A DNA stretch of 64,000 nt from Cellulomonas denverensis (GCF_012396125.1 NZ_JAAXOX010000001.1:186001-250000); one strand, 5' to 3'; shown: positions 17,374 to 31,038, numbered from the stretch's first letter. Notes: generated by a model from the letters alone, not told the origin. Numbers and translations are program-made.

Positions 17374-18938
17374 CAGGCGTCCTCCTTCCGGAACATGCCG
17401 AGCATCCGGTATGCCACCAGGAAGCCACCGAAGATGTTGACGCTGGCCACGGCCGCCGCGATCACCGACAGCACGGTGACCCAGAGGTTCGACGAGCCGA
17501 TCTGCAGCAGGGCGCCGACCAGGATGATGCCGCTGATCGCGTTGGTCTGGGCCATCAGCGGGGTGTGCAGCGAGTGCGTCACCTTGCTGATCACGTAGTA
17601 GCCGACGAAGCAGGCCAGCACGAAGACCGTGAAGTGGCTGAGGAAGGCCGACGGCCCGAAGGTCATCGCCAGGCCGAGCAGCACCGCACCCAGGGCGAGT
17701 CCGACCATCTGCCGGCGGCCCTTGCGCTCCGCCTCGGCCCGCTCCCGGGCACGGACGGCCGCCGGGTCCTCCACCGGGGCGGCGGGGGCGGCCGGAGCGG
17801 CGGCGGACACCTGCACCGGCGGCGGCGGCCAGAGCACGCTGCCGTCGTGCGCCACGGTCATCCCGCGCTGCACCACGTCGTCCAGGTCGAGCACCAGCTG
17901 CCCGTCCTTGCCGGGGGTGAGCAGCTTCATCAGGTTGACCACGTTGGTGCCGAACAGCTGCGAGGTGTGCCGCGCCATCCGGCTGGTCAGGTCGGTGTAG
18001 CCCAGGATGGTCACGCCGTTCGGGGTGACGACCTTCTCCCCCGGGACGGTCAGCTCGCAGTTGCCGCCACCGGAGGCCGCCAGGTCCACGATCACGCTGC
18101 CGGGACGCATCGCGGCGACCATCTCGGCGGTGATGGTGCGCGGCGCCTTGCCGCGGACCAGGGCGGTGGTGATGACGATGTCGGCCTTGGCGGTCTCCTC
18201 CGCGTACATCTGCGCGGTGAGCCGCTCCTGCTCGGCGGTCAGCTCGGAGGCGTACCCGTCGGCAGAACGGCCCTGCTGCACTGCGCTGTCGGTCTCGGCC
18301 TGCACGAAGCTGGCGCCCATCGACTCGATCTGCTCGCCGACCTCGGGCCGGACGTCGAAGGCCCGCACCTGCGCGCCCAGGCTGCCCGCGGCACCGATCG
18401 CCGCGAGGCCCGCCACACCGGCGCCGATCACGAACACGGTCGCAGGGGGCGTCTTGCCGGCCGCGGTGACCTGGCCGGTGAACATGCCGCCGAACTCCTC
18501 GGCCGCCTCGATCACTGCCCGGTAGCCCGCGACATTCGACATGGTGGACAGCACGTCCAGCGCCTGGGCGCGGGAGATCCGCGGCACCGCATCCAGCGCC
18601 AGGCCGGTGACCCGCTGCTCCGCGAGTGCCTCGACCAGCTCCGGGTGCCCGGCGGGGGCCATGGTCGCGATCACCGTGGCACCGGCACGCAGGCTCGCCA
18701 CCTGGGTGGCGGTCGGGGCGTCGACCAGGGTCACCACGTCACTGGACCAGACCGCCTCGGCGTCCCCGATCTGCGCACCGGCCTCGGCGTAGGCGGCATC
18801 CGGGTAACCGGCCGCCTCCCCCGCCGACTCCTGCACGACGACGTCGTACCCGAGCTTGCCCAGCTGGGTGACGGTGGCCGGGGTGGCGGCGACCAGGCGC
18901 TCGCCCGGTCTGCTCTCCTTCGGCACGCCGATCCTCAT
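17373..18938 (-). CDS. pntA: NAD(P) transhydrogenase subunit alpha (PntA, dI plus membrane part)
   Basis: The 521-residue subunit starts [20 protein letters not shown], the NAD-binding dI domain of the alanine dehydrogenase/PntA family. It has [37 protein letters not shown] near residue 165. [19 protein letters not shown] and following helices (residues 400-515) form the membrane region that is separate (PntAA/PntAB) in some bacteria. Here they are fused, with a Pro/Ala linker near residue 370. GGAGA stands before the ATG. The pair supplies NADPH from NADH at the expense of the proton gradient. Confidence 0.95.
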   Translation of the reverse strand: MRIGVPKESRPGERLVAATPATVTQLGKLGYDVVVQESAGEAAGYPDAAYAEAGAQIGDAEAVWSSDVVTLVDAPTATQVASLRAGATVIATMAPAGHPELVEALAEQRVTGLALDAVPRISRAQALDVLSTMSNVAGYRAVIEAAEEFGGMFTGQVTAAGKTPPATVFVIGAGVAGLAAIGAAGSLGAQVRAFDVRPEVGEQIESMGASFVQAETDSAVQQGRSADGYASELTAEQERLTAQMYAEETAKADIVITTALVRGKAPRTITAEMVAAMRPGSVIVDLAASGGGNCELTVPGEKVVTPNGVTILGYTDLTSRMARHTSQLFGTNVVNLMKLLTPGKDGQLVLDLDDVVQRGMTVAHDGSVLWPPPPVQVSAAAPAAPAAPVEDPAAVRARERAEAERKGRRQMVGLALGAVLLGLAMTFGPSAFLSHFTVFVLACFVGYYVISKVTHSLHTPLMAQTNAISGIILVGALLQIGSSNLWVTVLSVIAAAVASVNIFGGFLVAYRMLGMFRKEDA

Positions 18939-19100
18939 CGGCTCTCCTTCTGGTCGAGGGGTGCGCGGGCACGAACGGCCCGTGCCATCCTGCCGAGACG
19001 CGGGGTGACCGAGGTCGGGACCATGGGCCCAGCGGCGCGGCCCAGGCGGCGAACTGGGTGTCCTCCCGCGTCCGAGGGGTGGGACACCGGCCCGGTCGTC

Positions 19101-19736
19101 TCAGGTGGTGGGATCGGACTCGGCGCTGCGCAGGTCGGTCTCCCAGGCTCGAGCGGTGCGCCGGAGCTCGCCCTCGGCGTCCAGACCCTGCTGCTGCGCC
19201 TCGACGACCAGTGCCAGCAACCGGGCACCGAGCGAGTCGTCCGCGGGCGGGTCGACCGGCAGCCCGGTGCGGGTGGCCCGGGAGGTGACCTTCTGGGCCC
19301 GGGCCAGTGCGCCGAGCCCGGCCGGGATGCCGTCGAACACCGAGTCGCGGGACTTCTCGGTCTTCTTGATCTGCTCCCACTGCCGGTGCACGGCCTCGGC
19401 GTCCTGCGCGTCGGCCTCCGCGAACACGTGCGGGTGCCGGCGGATCAGCTTGGCGACCAGGTCACCGGCGACCTCGTCGATGCCCCACGGGTCCTCGGCG
19501 TCCTCCTGCGCGATCCGGGACTGGAACACCACCTGGAGCAGCAGGTCGCCCAGTTCCTCGCGCAGGTTGTCCCGGTCGCCGAGTTCCACCGCCTCGGCGA
19601 CCTCGTGCGCCTCCTCGATGGCGTAGGGCACCAGCGAGGCGTGGGTCTGCTCGGCGTCCCACGGGCAGCCGCCCGGCGAGCGCAGGCGGTCCATCACCGC
19701 CACCAGCTCGCGCAGCGGGTCGGTCGCGGCGCTCAC
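19101..19736 (-). CDS. mazG: Nucleoside triphosphate pyrophosphohydrolase MazG
   Basis: The 211-residue protein begins with GTG at 19736 and shows the MazG fingerprint LRSPGGCPWDAEQTHASLVPYAIEEAHEVAEAVELGD with EExxE metal ligands. This is followed by LREELGDLLLQVVFQSRIAQE and HPHVF. The C-terminal region is Ala/Asp-rich. MazG hydrolyses NTPs (including aberrant ones and possibly ppGpp-related) to NMP and pyrophosphate. The start overlaps the upstream lipoprotein stop by four bases (GTGA), so the genes are coupled. Confidence 0.92.
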   Translation of the reverse strand: MSAATDPLRELVAVMDRLRSPGGCPWDAEQTHASLVPYAIEEAHEVAEAVELGDRDNLREELGDLLLQVVFQSRIAQEDAEDPWGIDEVAGDLVAKLIRRHPHVFAEADAQDAEAVHRQWEQIKKTEKSRDSVFDGIPAGLGALARAQKVTSRATRTGLPVDPPADDSLGARLLALVVEAQQQGLDAEGELRRTARAWETDLRSAESDPTT

Positions 19737-20281
19737 GGGGCGGTGTCGGTCTGGGTGGGGACGATCCAGGAGTAGGTGCCCTGCACCACGGCGCCGGTGG
19801 CATCGAACTGCCCGTACCGCGGGTTGACCTTCACCTCGAGGCCGTCCAGCTCCTCCTGCAGGTCGGTCACCAGCGTGGCCTGCTGCTGCGCGGATGCCTG
19901 CTGCAACGCCGAGGCGGCGAGCGAGAACCGCAGCACCGCCAGCGACTCCGGGGTGAGCTCGACGTCCGGGTCCATCCCCTCGGTCGCCTCGGCGGTCTGC
20001 CGGTACAGCTCGGTGAGCTGCTGATCGCTGTACGCCTCGCCCAGGCCCGCGGTCACCGCGGTGTAGGCCGGCTGCTGGACCAGCACCGTGATCAGGTTGG
20101 GCAGGTCGACGCCGCTGAAGATCGGGCTGACCTGCTCGAAGGTGGTCTGCAGCGCGGCCTCGCTGATCGCGTGACCGTCCACGATCACCGCGGCCCCGGG
20201 GGTGCCCCCGCCGCAGGCCGCCAAGGACGCCGCAAGCACGCCCGCTCCGATGATCGCGCCGAACCGGTGTCGGGTGGACAT
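19733..20281 (-). CDS. SurA N-terminal-like lipoprotein
   Basis: The 182-residue protein begins MSTRHRFGAIIGAGVLAASLAACGG, a lipoprotein signal with lipobox LAAC. The rest resembles the chaperone (SurA N-like) part of PPIC-type foldases: AVIVDGHAISEAALQTTF followed by long amphipathic helices, then KVNPRYGQFDATGAVVQG. No rotamase domain is present. In relatives such genes lie between mfd and mazG, so it may assist folding of exported proteins outside the membrane. The mfd stop is 59 bases upstream; mazG overlaps by four bases. Confidence 0.8.
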   Translation of the reverse strand: MSTRHRFGAIIGAGVLAASLAACGGGTPGAAVIVDGHAISEAALQTTFEQVSPIFSGVDLPNLITVLVQQPAYTAVTAGLGEAYSDQQLTELYRQTAEATEGMDPDVELTPESLAVLRFSLAASALQQASAQQQATLVTDLQEELDGLEVKVNPRYGQFDATGAVVQGTYSWIVPTQTDTAP

Positions 20282-20340
20282 CCGTCGTCTCCCTGGTGGT
20301 AGGTCTGCTGCTCGGCGCCATGCTAGGCCCTCGCGGGTGG

Positions 20341-23958
<3,618 letters not shown>

Positions 23959-24170
23959 GGATCCCCTTCGGGCGGGTGGGACAGCACGACGACCCCGAAT
24001 CCGTGTGGACCCGGGGTGCGATGTGATTCTACGAGCGGGGACCGACATCCCGCCGCTGGGGGTGTCACAGGTGCGTGCCACACTCCCAGTACGACCGGGC
24101 ACAGCCGCCGGGGCGCCCGGACGATCCGACCGATGATCCGTCCCACAGCCGCCCGAAGCGAGGAGTGCCC

Positions 24171-25067
24171 ATGATCGAGATCCCCGAGTCCGCCACCCTG
24201 GCCGCCCAGGTCGATGCCCAGCTCGCGGGACGCCGGGTCACCGGCGTGCAGGTGGCCGCCCGACCCAACCCGTTCGTCCACTTCACCGGGGACCCGGCGG
24301 CCTACCCGTCGGTGCTGGCCGGGCGGGCCGTGACCGGCGGCACCGGGATGGCGTCCTTCCTCCGGATCGGCCTGGCCGACGGCGACGACGTGGTCGAGCT
24401 GACCGTCAACGACGGGGCGCGGCCGACGCTGCTCACCCCCGCCCAGGCGGCCAAGCCGGTCGCGAAGAGCCACCAGCTGCGCCTGGACCTGGACGACGGG
24501 TCCGCGCTGGTGTTCACGGTGCAGATGTACGGCGCGATCCGGCTGCTGGGCGGACTGGACGAGGACGGCCGCACCCGGCCGGTGCCGGGGGTCGACGACG
24601 GCGGCGAGGAGGAGTCCTTCTACGACCGGGCCGCCCGGACCTCGCCCTCGCCGCTCGGCGACGGCTTCGACGCGCACTGGCAGGGGTTGCTGGCGGCCGA
24701 GGGCGCGGACCGGCTGTCGCTGAAGGCGGTGCTGGCCACCCACCAGCGGATCCCCGGGCTGGGCAACGGCGTGCTGCAGGACATCCTGTGGACCGCCCGG
24801 ATGAACCCCCGGCGCAAGCTCGGGACGCTGGACGCCGCCGAGCGCGACCTGCTGCGGGACACGGTCACCGGGGTGCTGCGCACCATGGTCGCCGACGGCG
24901 GCCGGGACACCGAGAAGATGCTGGACGGCCGGCCGGGCGGGTACCGGACGGTGATGTGCCTGGCCGCGCTGGACCGGGGGTGCCCGCGGTGCGGCGGCGC
25001 GGTCGAGAAGGCGGCGTATCTGGGCGGGCGGGTGTACGTCTGTCCGGTCTGCCAGCCGGCGCCCTGA
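24171..25067 (+). CDS. Fpg/Nei-family DNA glycosylase-like protein with altered active site
   Basis: The 298-residue protein is divergent from mfd. It shows the helix-two-turn-helix LKAVLATHQRIPGLGNGVLQDILWTARMNPRRK and a C-terminal zinc finger of form CPRCGG...CPVC (Cys-X2-Cys, then Cys-X2-Cys), as in formamidopyrimidine-DNA glycosylase. The N-terminus is MIEIPES, where Fpg has MPELPEV, so the catalytic N-terminal proline is replaced by Ile, although Glu3 is kept. The loop that normally carries the catalytic Lys (KGKxLL) reads GTGMASFLRIGL. The start is firm: AGGAG lies 6-10 bases before the ATG. It may be a binding-only or different-mechanism repair protein. Confidence 0.85.
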   Translation: MIEIPESATLAAQVDAQLAGRRVTGVQVAARPNPFVHFTGDPAAYPSVLAGRAVTGGTGMASFLRIGLADGDDVVELTVNDGARPTLLTPAQAAKPVAKSHQLRLDLDDGSALVFTVQMYGAIRLLGGLDEDGRTRPVPGVDDGGEEESFYDRAARTSPSPLGDGFDAHWQGLLAAEGADRLSLKAVLATHQRIPGLGNGVLQDILWTARMNPRRKLGTLDAAERDLLRDTVTGVLRTMVADGGRDTEKMLDGRPGGYRTVMCLAALDRGCPRCGGAVEKAAYLGGRVYVCPVCQPAP

Positions 25068-25100
25068 CCGGGGCGGGTCCGGGGGCCGGAGCCGGGCGCG

Positions 25101-26108
25101 TCAGGCCCGCAGGGCGTGGTGTTCCGGCGCGGAGTAGGGCTCGGGGTCGGGCAGTCCGCCGCGGGCGAAGCCGACGCCGAAGCCGAGGTCCCAGCACAGG
25201 CCGGCCAGGTCGCCGTGGTGACGGACCCGGGCGAGCTGGGCGGCGACCAGGCCGGCGCGGCGCAGCACCCGGCGAGGGCCGAGGGAGCGCCGGTCCGGGG
25301 CGTCCGCGGGCGCGGGGCCGGCGTCGAGGGCGGAGTCGGGCGCGGGGTCGGCGGCCGAGGGTCGCGGGGTCGGCGGTGACGACGAAGGGGCGGTCGAGAG
25401 AGCCCCGTAGCGGGCAGCCAGCCAGCGCTCGCCCATGCCGGTGTTCCGGCCCTGCCGCCACGCCCCGCGCAGGCCCCGGCGCAGCCGCATGTGCACCACG
25501 GCGTCCGGCGCGAAGACCAGCGGGGTGCCGGACAGCTGCGCCCGCCAGCACAGATCGGTGTCCTGCAGGAACCGTGCGCCGAGGTCGAACCCGCCCAGGG
25601 CGTGGAACAGCGCGGCGTGCACGCCCAGGTTGCTGGCGGCGGCGTGGCCGAGCCCAGGCAGCGGGTCGGTGGATTGCAGCCCGTCGACCTGCGGCAGCGC
25701 GCGGGATCGGCGCAGATCCGGGCTGTTCAGCCGCTCCCAGTCCAGCCGGCCGGCGACCAGGGGTGTGTGCGCGAGGGCGGCGGTGATGGCGGCGACCCAG
25801 TCGTCGGCGACCACGTCGTCGGCATCGCAGAACGCCAGCCACCGGCCGCGTGCGGTCAGGGCACCGAGGTTGCGGGCGTGCCCGGCGCCCGGCCGGCCGG
25901 CGGCGTCGACCAGGTGCAGCTCCGGCCAGTCGGCGGAGCGCAGCCGGACCAGGTCGGCGGTGGCGTCGGTGGAGCCGTTGTCCGCGACGATCAGCTCCCA
26001 GCGACCGTCACCGCGCTGAGCCGCCAGGGCGTCGAGCTGGGCGGGCAGGGTGGTCGCGGCGTTGCGGGCGGCGATGATCACCGACAGGTCGATCGGGTCG
26101 TGGTCCAT
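25101..26108 (-). CDS. Glycosyltransferase family 2 (paralogue of the 34.9-kb gene)
   Basis: The 335-residue enzyme has the GT2 N-terminus DLSVIIAARNAATTLPAQLDAL, VADNGSTDAT, and the DXD-like AFCDADDVVADDW. FLQDTDLCWRAQL fits the ED-x-D catalytic region. A disordered Ala/Pro/Asp-rich linker (residues 230-275) precedes a C-terminal helix ending in LCWDLGFGVGFA. The ATG at 26108 has GGGGGAG seven bases upstream and is preferred to a GTG six bases earlier. It resembles the product at 34854-35849 and is probably a displaced member of the polysaccharide locus, separated by the NTPase island. It transfers an unknown sugar. Confidence 0.85.
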   Translation of the reverse strand: MDHDPIDLSVIIAARNAATTLPAQLDALAAQRGDGRWELIVADNGSTDATADLVRLRSADWPELHLVDAAGRPGAGHARNLGALTARGRWLAFCDADDVVADDWVAAITAALAHTPLVAGRLDWERLNSPDLRRSRALPQVDGLQSTDPLPGLGHAAASNLGVHAALFHALGGFDLGARFLQDTDLCWRAQLSGTPLVFAPDAVVHMRLRRGLRGAWRQGRNTGMGERWLAARYGALSTAPSSSPPTPRPSAADPAPDSALDAGPAPADAPDRRSLGPRRVLRRAGLVAAQLARVRHHGDLAGLCWDLGFGVGFARGGLPDPEPYSAPEHHALRA

Positions 26109-26165
26109 CGGCACACTCCCCCGAAGAATCGGACATGTCAGACATAGTGCATCACGGCGCGGGGA

Positions 26166-26339
26166 TCACGTCGAGGGCCGCAACTCCTTGCGCAGGACCA
26201 GCTCGATGGGTTCGCCGGGGAACAGCAGTGCGCCGCAGTCGCGGTAGCCGAGTCGCCGGTAGAGGTGCTGCGCCTGCTCGTCCGCCTGGGTCGAGGTGAG
26301 CACCGCCGCGTGACCGGCCTCGGCAGTCCCGTGTCTGGT
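26166..26339 (-). pseudogene. 3' fragment of a GNAT acetyltransferase gene
   Basis: On the minus strand, about 57 codons read EAGHAAVLTSTQADEQAQHLYRRLGYRDCGALLF and end in RKELRPST with a TGA. This is the C-terminal acetyl-CoA/substrate region of a GNAT domain (the helix QHLYRRLGYRDCG is typical). The frame is stopped by a TAG at 26342-26340, and the N-terminal two thirds are missing. The truncation point coincides with the start of the lower-GC insert holding the NTPase gene. Confidence 0.75.
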
Positions 26340-26436
26340 CTAAAGCTCGCGGATGTCTGTGCGGCCGTCCGACCGCGAGCAGCAGACCAACCTCTCTCAC
26401 CGTCTCGCTACGCGCGGTCGAAGAGCACCGACACGT

Positions 26437-29400
26437 CTAGGCGGTCGGCTGTCGGAGAGTCGCCTCGAGGTTTGTGCCGTACGTCTTCGTGGACACCTCT
26501 TTGGCACCCCCGTGCGTAACGCCCTCCAGGCGGCTGAGGAGAATCTCGTGGTCCCGGTCAGGAGTGAACCGCACCGTGCCACCCCGATGCCCGGCCGAGA
26601 CTCTGGCGTAATCGCCTCCCATGAGCAGCAGTAGCTCGCGTAGGTCCTCGAGCGGGAGGCCATCACCCTGAACGACGAGGGCGCGCACGAGGGAAGGAGT
26701 CGACGCTCCGGCTTCGTTCAGGGCTTGCAGACGGGCCAGGTCCAGGCGATCGTGGCGGGCGGCGAGGGCGTCAGCGATCGTTGTGGCCTCACCGGCGGTC
26801 GCCGGGGTGACGAGGGACTCCAGCTTCTCGACCAGCGCTGCCTTGGTTGTTTCGGGGATCACCTTGCTGTTGAGGACGGAGGCAAGGTGCCGGGTGGGCA
26901 GGATGGAGGTGTCCGCGAACTCGCCGAACTTGTCTGAGGCGGCGACGGCGGGCTCGAAATGCTCCCACTGGTCCAGGAGGTCTGGGTCGAAGGTCGCCGG
27001 CTCGTCGGCGAGAAGAGATGCGGCAAGCAGCTGCCCTACCAGGTTGGCGTCCGCAGGGCCGAGTTGGCCGATCGGAATCAGCCCGGGCGCGACCGAAGCC
27101 GTGAGTGCGACCCTCACGGTTGGGTCGGCGATCGTATCGCGCGCCGCCAGAATCGCGAAGGTCAGCTTGAGCCGATCGGGCTGAGGGACGGGGTCGGGCG
27201 TTGTGATCCTCTCTCGTGCGGCCAAGAACGCCCCGAGGCGGTCGTCCACGTCGTGTACGGCGATGTAACGCTGGACGTTGTCGAAGGTTGGGTCGGTGCG
27301 CCAGTGCGTGACAATTGCGGGCCAGGTCTCGGTCTTCGTCCGCTGAAGGTCGGGTACCCGGCAGGAGTTCGAGGTAGCGCCAACGAGCTGGTCCAGCAGA
27401 GCTGCCGGCAGCTTGGCTGCGATGTCATTCAGGATCTCGGCGAACAGGTCGGGATCCGCGATGGGTGTTCCCGCGGGGTTCAGATCGACCAGCGCCTGGA
27501 GGTAGATGGCTAGATGGTTCACCGCGTGCTCGTAGACGGCCCGCGTCGAGGGTTCGGAGTACAAGACGTCGAGTGCGACGCGATCAGCCCCACCGAGAGT
27601 GCTCAGGTTGGTGGCGCTGATCGGGTAGATGCTCGTCTGGATGGCGGCCTCAAATGCAATCTCGTTGAGTCTGCTGAGGTCGTCGATCGTGGCGTCCGCA
27701 GCCGCGAACGTCGCCATGACGACGGCCGCCCGTTGCCCATTTGCCGGGTGGGTGACGGCCCGCAGATCCCCGTAATGATCGGACATATACGCCGCCACCT
27801 CGGGGTCGAGGTCGTCTCGTTCGTCCCCGCTGATCGCGCCGAGGACCGCGTCGACCAGGTTCAGGCGGCCCTGTGGGGTGACAGGGGCCTCTACCGAGGT
27901 ATAGCGCAGCGCCTGCTTCCAAGTCGGAGCCATCAAAGTGGCGAGCTGGCCGGCCACATCTCGCGGCTCCCTCTCGAAGAATCGCTCCACGAAAGTCTGC
28001 TCTTGCGCGCCCCACCTGTCTGCGAGGCGCTTCGCGACCCTTTCTGCGGCGCCGCGCCGGTGCTCCACCAGGTGGCGGACGATGTCGAGGTTGTAGATCG
28101 CCGGTTCGTCGAACAGGTGGTTGTCGTCGCTGTCGGCCTTCTGGTCACGCAAGATCTGGCGGACGTCCCGCTCGCTGAGTTCGTACTCCACGATGGGTGC
28201 ACCTGGCTCAATCGCCCGGGCGATGTACTCGGCGGCATTCAACCCGACGTCCTTGCCGTAGAACATCGAGGCGTACCGGGCGAAGTGGCGGGGCAGGTAC
28301 CCCTGAGCGATCAGCTCCCTGACCATCGTGGTCGGCGCGTACGCGTCCACGAGACCCCTGAAGCTGATCGGGGTGCTCGTGTCGGCCGACTCGGAGCCCT
28401 CGGGAGCAATGGTCAGGTCGTCTCGCGCGTAGAGCTGTTTCCAGGTGTGGTGGCGTAGGAATGCGATCTCTTCGCGGGTCTTGTCGATCTTTGCCCCGAG
28501 GTCGTCGAGGTCAGCGTCCTGCCACCCCTGCGGGTCGATCGACATGCCGATCATGCGGGCGAGCATTTTCCGGCCCAACTGCGCATTGCTCGTCCGTCCG
28601 TACCTGCCCGCGACAGACAGCTGGACGGTCAGTCGAGCGCCATTTGCGATCTGCTGCCAACCCGAGAGGTCAGCCAGATCGTCGCCAGTGAGCGGCCCCG
28701 TGAACGCGACCGTGTTGGCCTCGAATCCCTGGGCAAGCTCCAGCAGCTCGGGCCGAAGTGCTTTCAGCTTTTTCCCCGCAAGTTCCGCACGCCCATGGAG
28801 TGACCGGCCGTTCTCCAGTTGTGCGCTCAGCGCGGTGAGGGTACGAGTCTGAACGTTCAGATTATGCTCGACGAGTTTCAGCCACCGCCTGGCGAGGGTG
28901 TCCAGAGGGCTGGTCGCCAGGCGAATGTGCTCATATGCCTCAGGGCTCGTGACCCGCAGCAGCACCAGGGAGAACACGATGTCGTGGGTGATCTCGGGCA
29001 TCGGGTGTTCGGCGGATGTCACGAGTCGGTCGTAGTGAACCTCAAACTCATTGCGGATCGACCACAGCGTTCGCATGTCTGCCACGTGCCGGGCCGCCAG
29101 GCGGATGAGGGCCGGCGATATCCCTGACTCGTGCTCCGAGTGGGACATGTGGGGCGCCATCACGTCGAGCATCAGGTCGTGGGAGTTGTCAGCGGTGGCG
29201 AACGGAACAATAGGGATGATCACGTCGAAGTGCTTCGCGCGATTCGCCCGGTTCAGCTCGTGTGCCAGGTGGGCAGGGGTCCTCGGGGTCGCCGGTGGCA
29301 GGTCCCCGCTGCCAGCCGAGCCAGCATGCTCGCGGGCTTCATCCGCTGTGGCGCCGATCCGTCCCAGGACACTGTCACGGATCGCGTACACGAACACGAC

Positions 29401-30378
29401 CCGACGCCCCACCTGGCCCGAACCGTTCACCAGGGTGTTCAGGGCCCGCAGAGTGTCGAACACGACAGCATCGTCGAACCTGTCCACGTCCTCGATCAGC
29501 ACGACCGAGGTCTTCGAGACCTCGAAGAAGTAGATGATCTCGTCCAGGTACTGATCGAAGTAGCTGGACGCGTTCGGCTCAAGGCTGACCGTCAGTGCCC
29601 CGGCCTTGAGCCCGGCGCGAAACGCGTACCGGCCCGCGAGCGCCCTCCAGACCGCGAACATGAGGACCAGTAGCCCAACGGCCACTGCGCTCCCGAACCA
29701 TGCAGATGACCACCCGAGTTCGACCAGGCGATCGCCGATCGTCGCATGCCACCCGAAGAGCACGGCCGCCGCCCACGCCAGCCCGAGAACGGCCAAAACT
29801 GTGAGTGCCCCCGGGGCCGACCACCTCGGCGTCGTCGCCCTAGGGAACCGAGAGTGCGGCGTGCGCCGAGGAGGGAGCCGGTAGAGCAGCTGCTTGACGA
29901 GTTCCTTCTGGATCCGGTTGCTCTTCTCCCGCTCGGCGGGGTTCGCCGTTGGCGTCTCTGGTGCCGCCCGAGGATCGAGCGTCGACAGTGACAGCTCGAT
30001 CGTTCGGCGTTGGTGCCTCCAAGGGAACCGACTATCCCAGTACGAGCGGACCAACGCTTGCAGGACGCTCGACTTGCCCGACCCGTAGGAGCCCGTGAGA
30101 GCGACACTGCGTGTGTCCGGGTGACGAAGAGCCCGCTCCATCAGATCCAGGTACACCTGATGGTGCTTGGGCTGAAACCGAGGCGCCAGCGACACCAGCG
30201 GCATCGTGCTTCCAGCGCGGTCCGAGCGACTGGCCGCGATCACATGGCCGTCCGGGCTCCCGCTTGGCCAACCGAGTCTCCGCCGTCGGCGCCGCTTTGG
30301 CTCTTGACTTTCGCCGTCCGGGCGGCTGGCGCTCTCAAGTGACTTTATCGATGGATTCTCCGGCTTAGCGGGCACCAC
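26437..30378 (-). CDS. YobI/KAP-like P-loop NTPase with two membrane helices
   Basis: This 1313-residue protein has Walker A GSYGSGKSS at residues 96-104 and Walker B VVLIEDVDRFDD near 292-303. The P-loop ATPase fold is interrupted by two membrane helices (about 188-208 and 226-246), the layout of KAP-type NTPases, and the Walker A and HHQVYLDLMERAL region match the YobI-like family. About 1000 further residues are helical without a recognised domain. The start is given as GTG at 30378; an ATG at 30204 just before the NTPase domain is a plausible alternative. It is the only gene of a lower-GC insert. Base use differs clearly from its neighbours. KAP-type NTPases have been linked to phage defence, but the function here is unknown. 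Confidence 0.8.
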   Translation of the reverse strand: MVPAKPENPSIKSLESASRPDGESQEPKRRRRRRLGWPSGSPDGHVIAASRSDRAGSTMPLVSLAPRFQPKHHQVYLDLMERALRHPDTRSVALTGSYGSGKSSVLQALVRSYWDSRFPWRHQRRTIELSLSTLDPRAAPETPTANPAEREKSNRIQKELVKQLLYRLPPRRTPHSRFPRATTPRWSAPGALTVLAVLGLAWAAAVLFGWHATIGDRLVELGWSSAWFGSAVAVGLLVLMFAVWRALAGRYAFRAGLKAGALTVSLEPNASSYFDQYLDEIIYFFEVSKTSVVLIEDVDRFDDAVVFDTLRALNTLVNGSGQVGRRVVFVYAIRDSVLGRIGATADEAREHAGSAGSGDLPPATPRTPAHLAHELNRANRAKHFDVIIPIVPFATADNSHDLMLDVMAPHMSHSEHESGISPALIRLAARHVADMRTLWSIRNEFEVHYDRLVTSAEHPMPEITHDIVFSLVLLRVTSPEAYEHIRLATSPLDTLARRWLKLVEHNLNVQTRTLTALSAQLENGRSLHGRAELAGKKLKALRPELLELAQGFEANTVAFTGPLTGDDLADLSGWQQIANGARLTVQLSVAGRYGRTSNAQLGRKMLARMIGMSIDPQGWQDADLDDLGAKIDKTREEIAFLRHHTWKQLYARDDLTIAPEGSESADTSTPISFRGLVDAYAPTTMVRELIAQGYLPRHFARYASMFYGKDVGLNAAEYIARAIEPGAPIVEYELSERDVRQILRDQKADSDDNHLFDEPAIYNLDIVRHLVEHRRGAAERVAKRLADRWGAQEQTFVERFFEREPRDVAGQLATLMAPTWKQALRYTSVEAPVTPQGRLNLVDAVLGAISGDERDDLDPEVAAYMSDHYGDLRAVTHPANGQRAAVVMATFAAADATIDDLSRLNEIAFEAAIQTSIYPISATNLSTLGGADRVALDVLYSEPSTRAVYEHAVNHLAIYLQALVDLNPAGTPIADPDLFAEILNDIAAKLPAALLDQLVGATSNSCRVPDLQRTKTETWPAIVTHWRTDPTFDNVQRYIAVHDVDDRLGAFLAARERITTPDPVPQPDRLKLTFAILAARDTIADPTVRVALTASVAPGLIPIGQLGPADANLVGQLLAASLLADEPATFDPDLLDQWEHFEPAVAASDKFGEFADTSILPTRHLASVLNSKVIPETTKAALVEKLESLVTPATAGEATTIADALAARHDRLDLARLQALNEAGASTPSLVRALVVQGDGLPLEDLRELLLLMGGDYARVSAGHRGGTVRFTPDRDHEILLSRLEGVTHGGAKEVSTKTYGTNLEATLRQPTA

Positions 30379-31038
30379 CTGATGCTAGGCCCAACCGGAG
30401 TGCTTCAGAACAGGTCTCCTACACCGGCCGGGCTTATGACTTGCGGGTCGGTGGCGCAACACGTTGCCAGGCCAGATCCGAGCCGTGGGGGGCGGGTCCC
30501 AGCGAGTCGACAGCCGGAGCGTGGCGCAACCGTCGAGGACTGCTCTCGGCCCGCCCGGCGGCGATGTCACGCGAGAAGCGATGAATACCCGTGCTGTCGA
30601 CCTTCCGGTCGATCTGAACGGTGCGGACGACTTGGGGTCGCCTTGGGGCCTGCTGAGCCGAACCCGAAGCCCGCTGCGCGTGCACGAAAGCGCATGGCCG
30701 AGGCGGCCACATCGACCTGCACGAGGTCGACATGCTGAAGCTCCAAAGAGTTGAGATCTGCGCAGCACCAGGGCGAGGAAGACGGTCACCCGCCCTGGTA
30801 TTGACGGGCCTAGACTCTTCGATGGGCTTGCCGCGAGAAAGGCTGTCCAGCAGCGTCTGGCTACTGCCTTCCCGCCCTAGTAGCAGCGCTCCAAGAGGTG
30901 ACGGTCACGGGTCAGAGCGGTGGCAAGTCCGGGCGGGCGGTCGGCATCGCGCTACGCAGCAGTTGGTCCAAAACCGAGTGCCCATCTTCCGACGTTCGCG
31001 GGGCGCACGGTGGGTCCGGGGGCCATCCCCGGAGTCTG
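30379..31038. other. Gap at the right end of the NTPase island, possible decayed ORF
   Basis: I see no intact gene. A plus-strand frame from 30580 reads MNTRAVDLPVDLNGADDLGSPWG and then loses protein-like character; it could be a frameshifted remnant of a small protein, but I cannot name a family. The composition is mixed and resembles the island more than the polysaccharide genes. No transposase, integrase or clear terminal repeat was found. Confidence 0.5.

Noticed and set aside
26437..31038. Prophage or integrative element
   Set aside because: No integrase, transposase, phage structural gene or attachment repeats were found; only one large gene is present.
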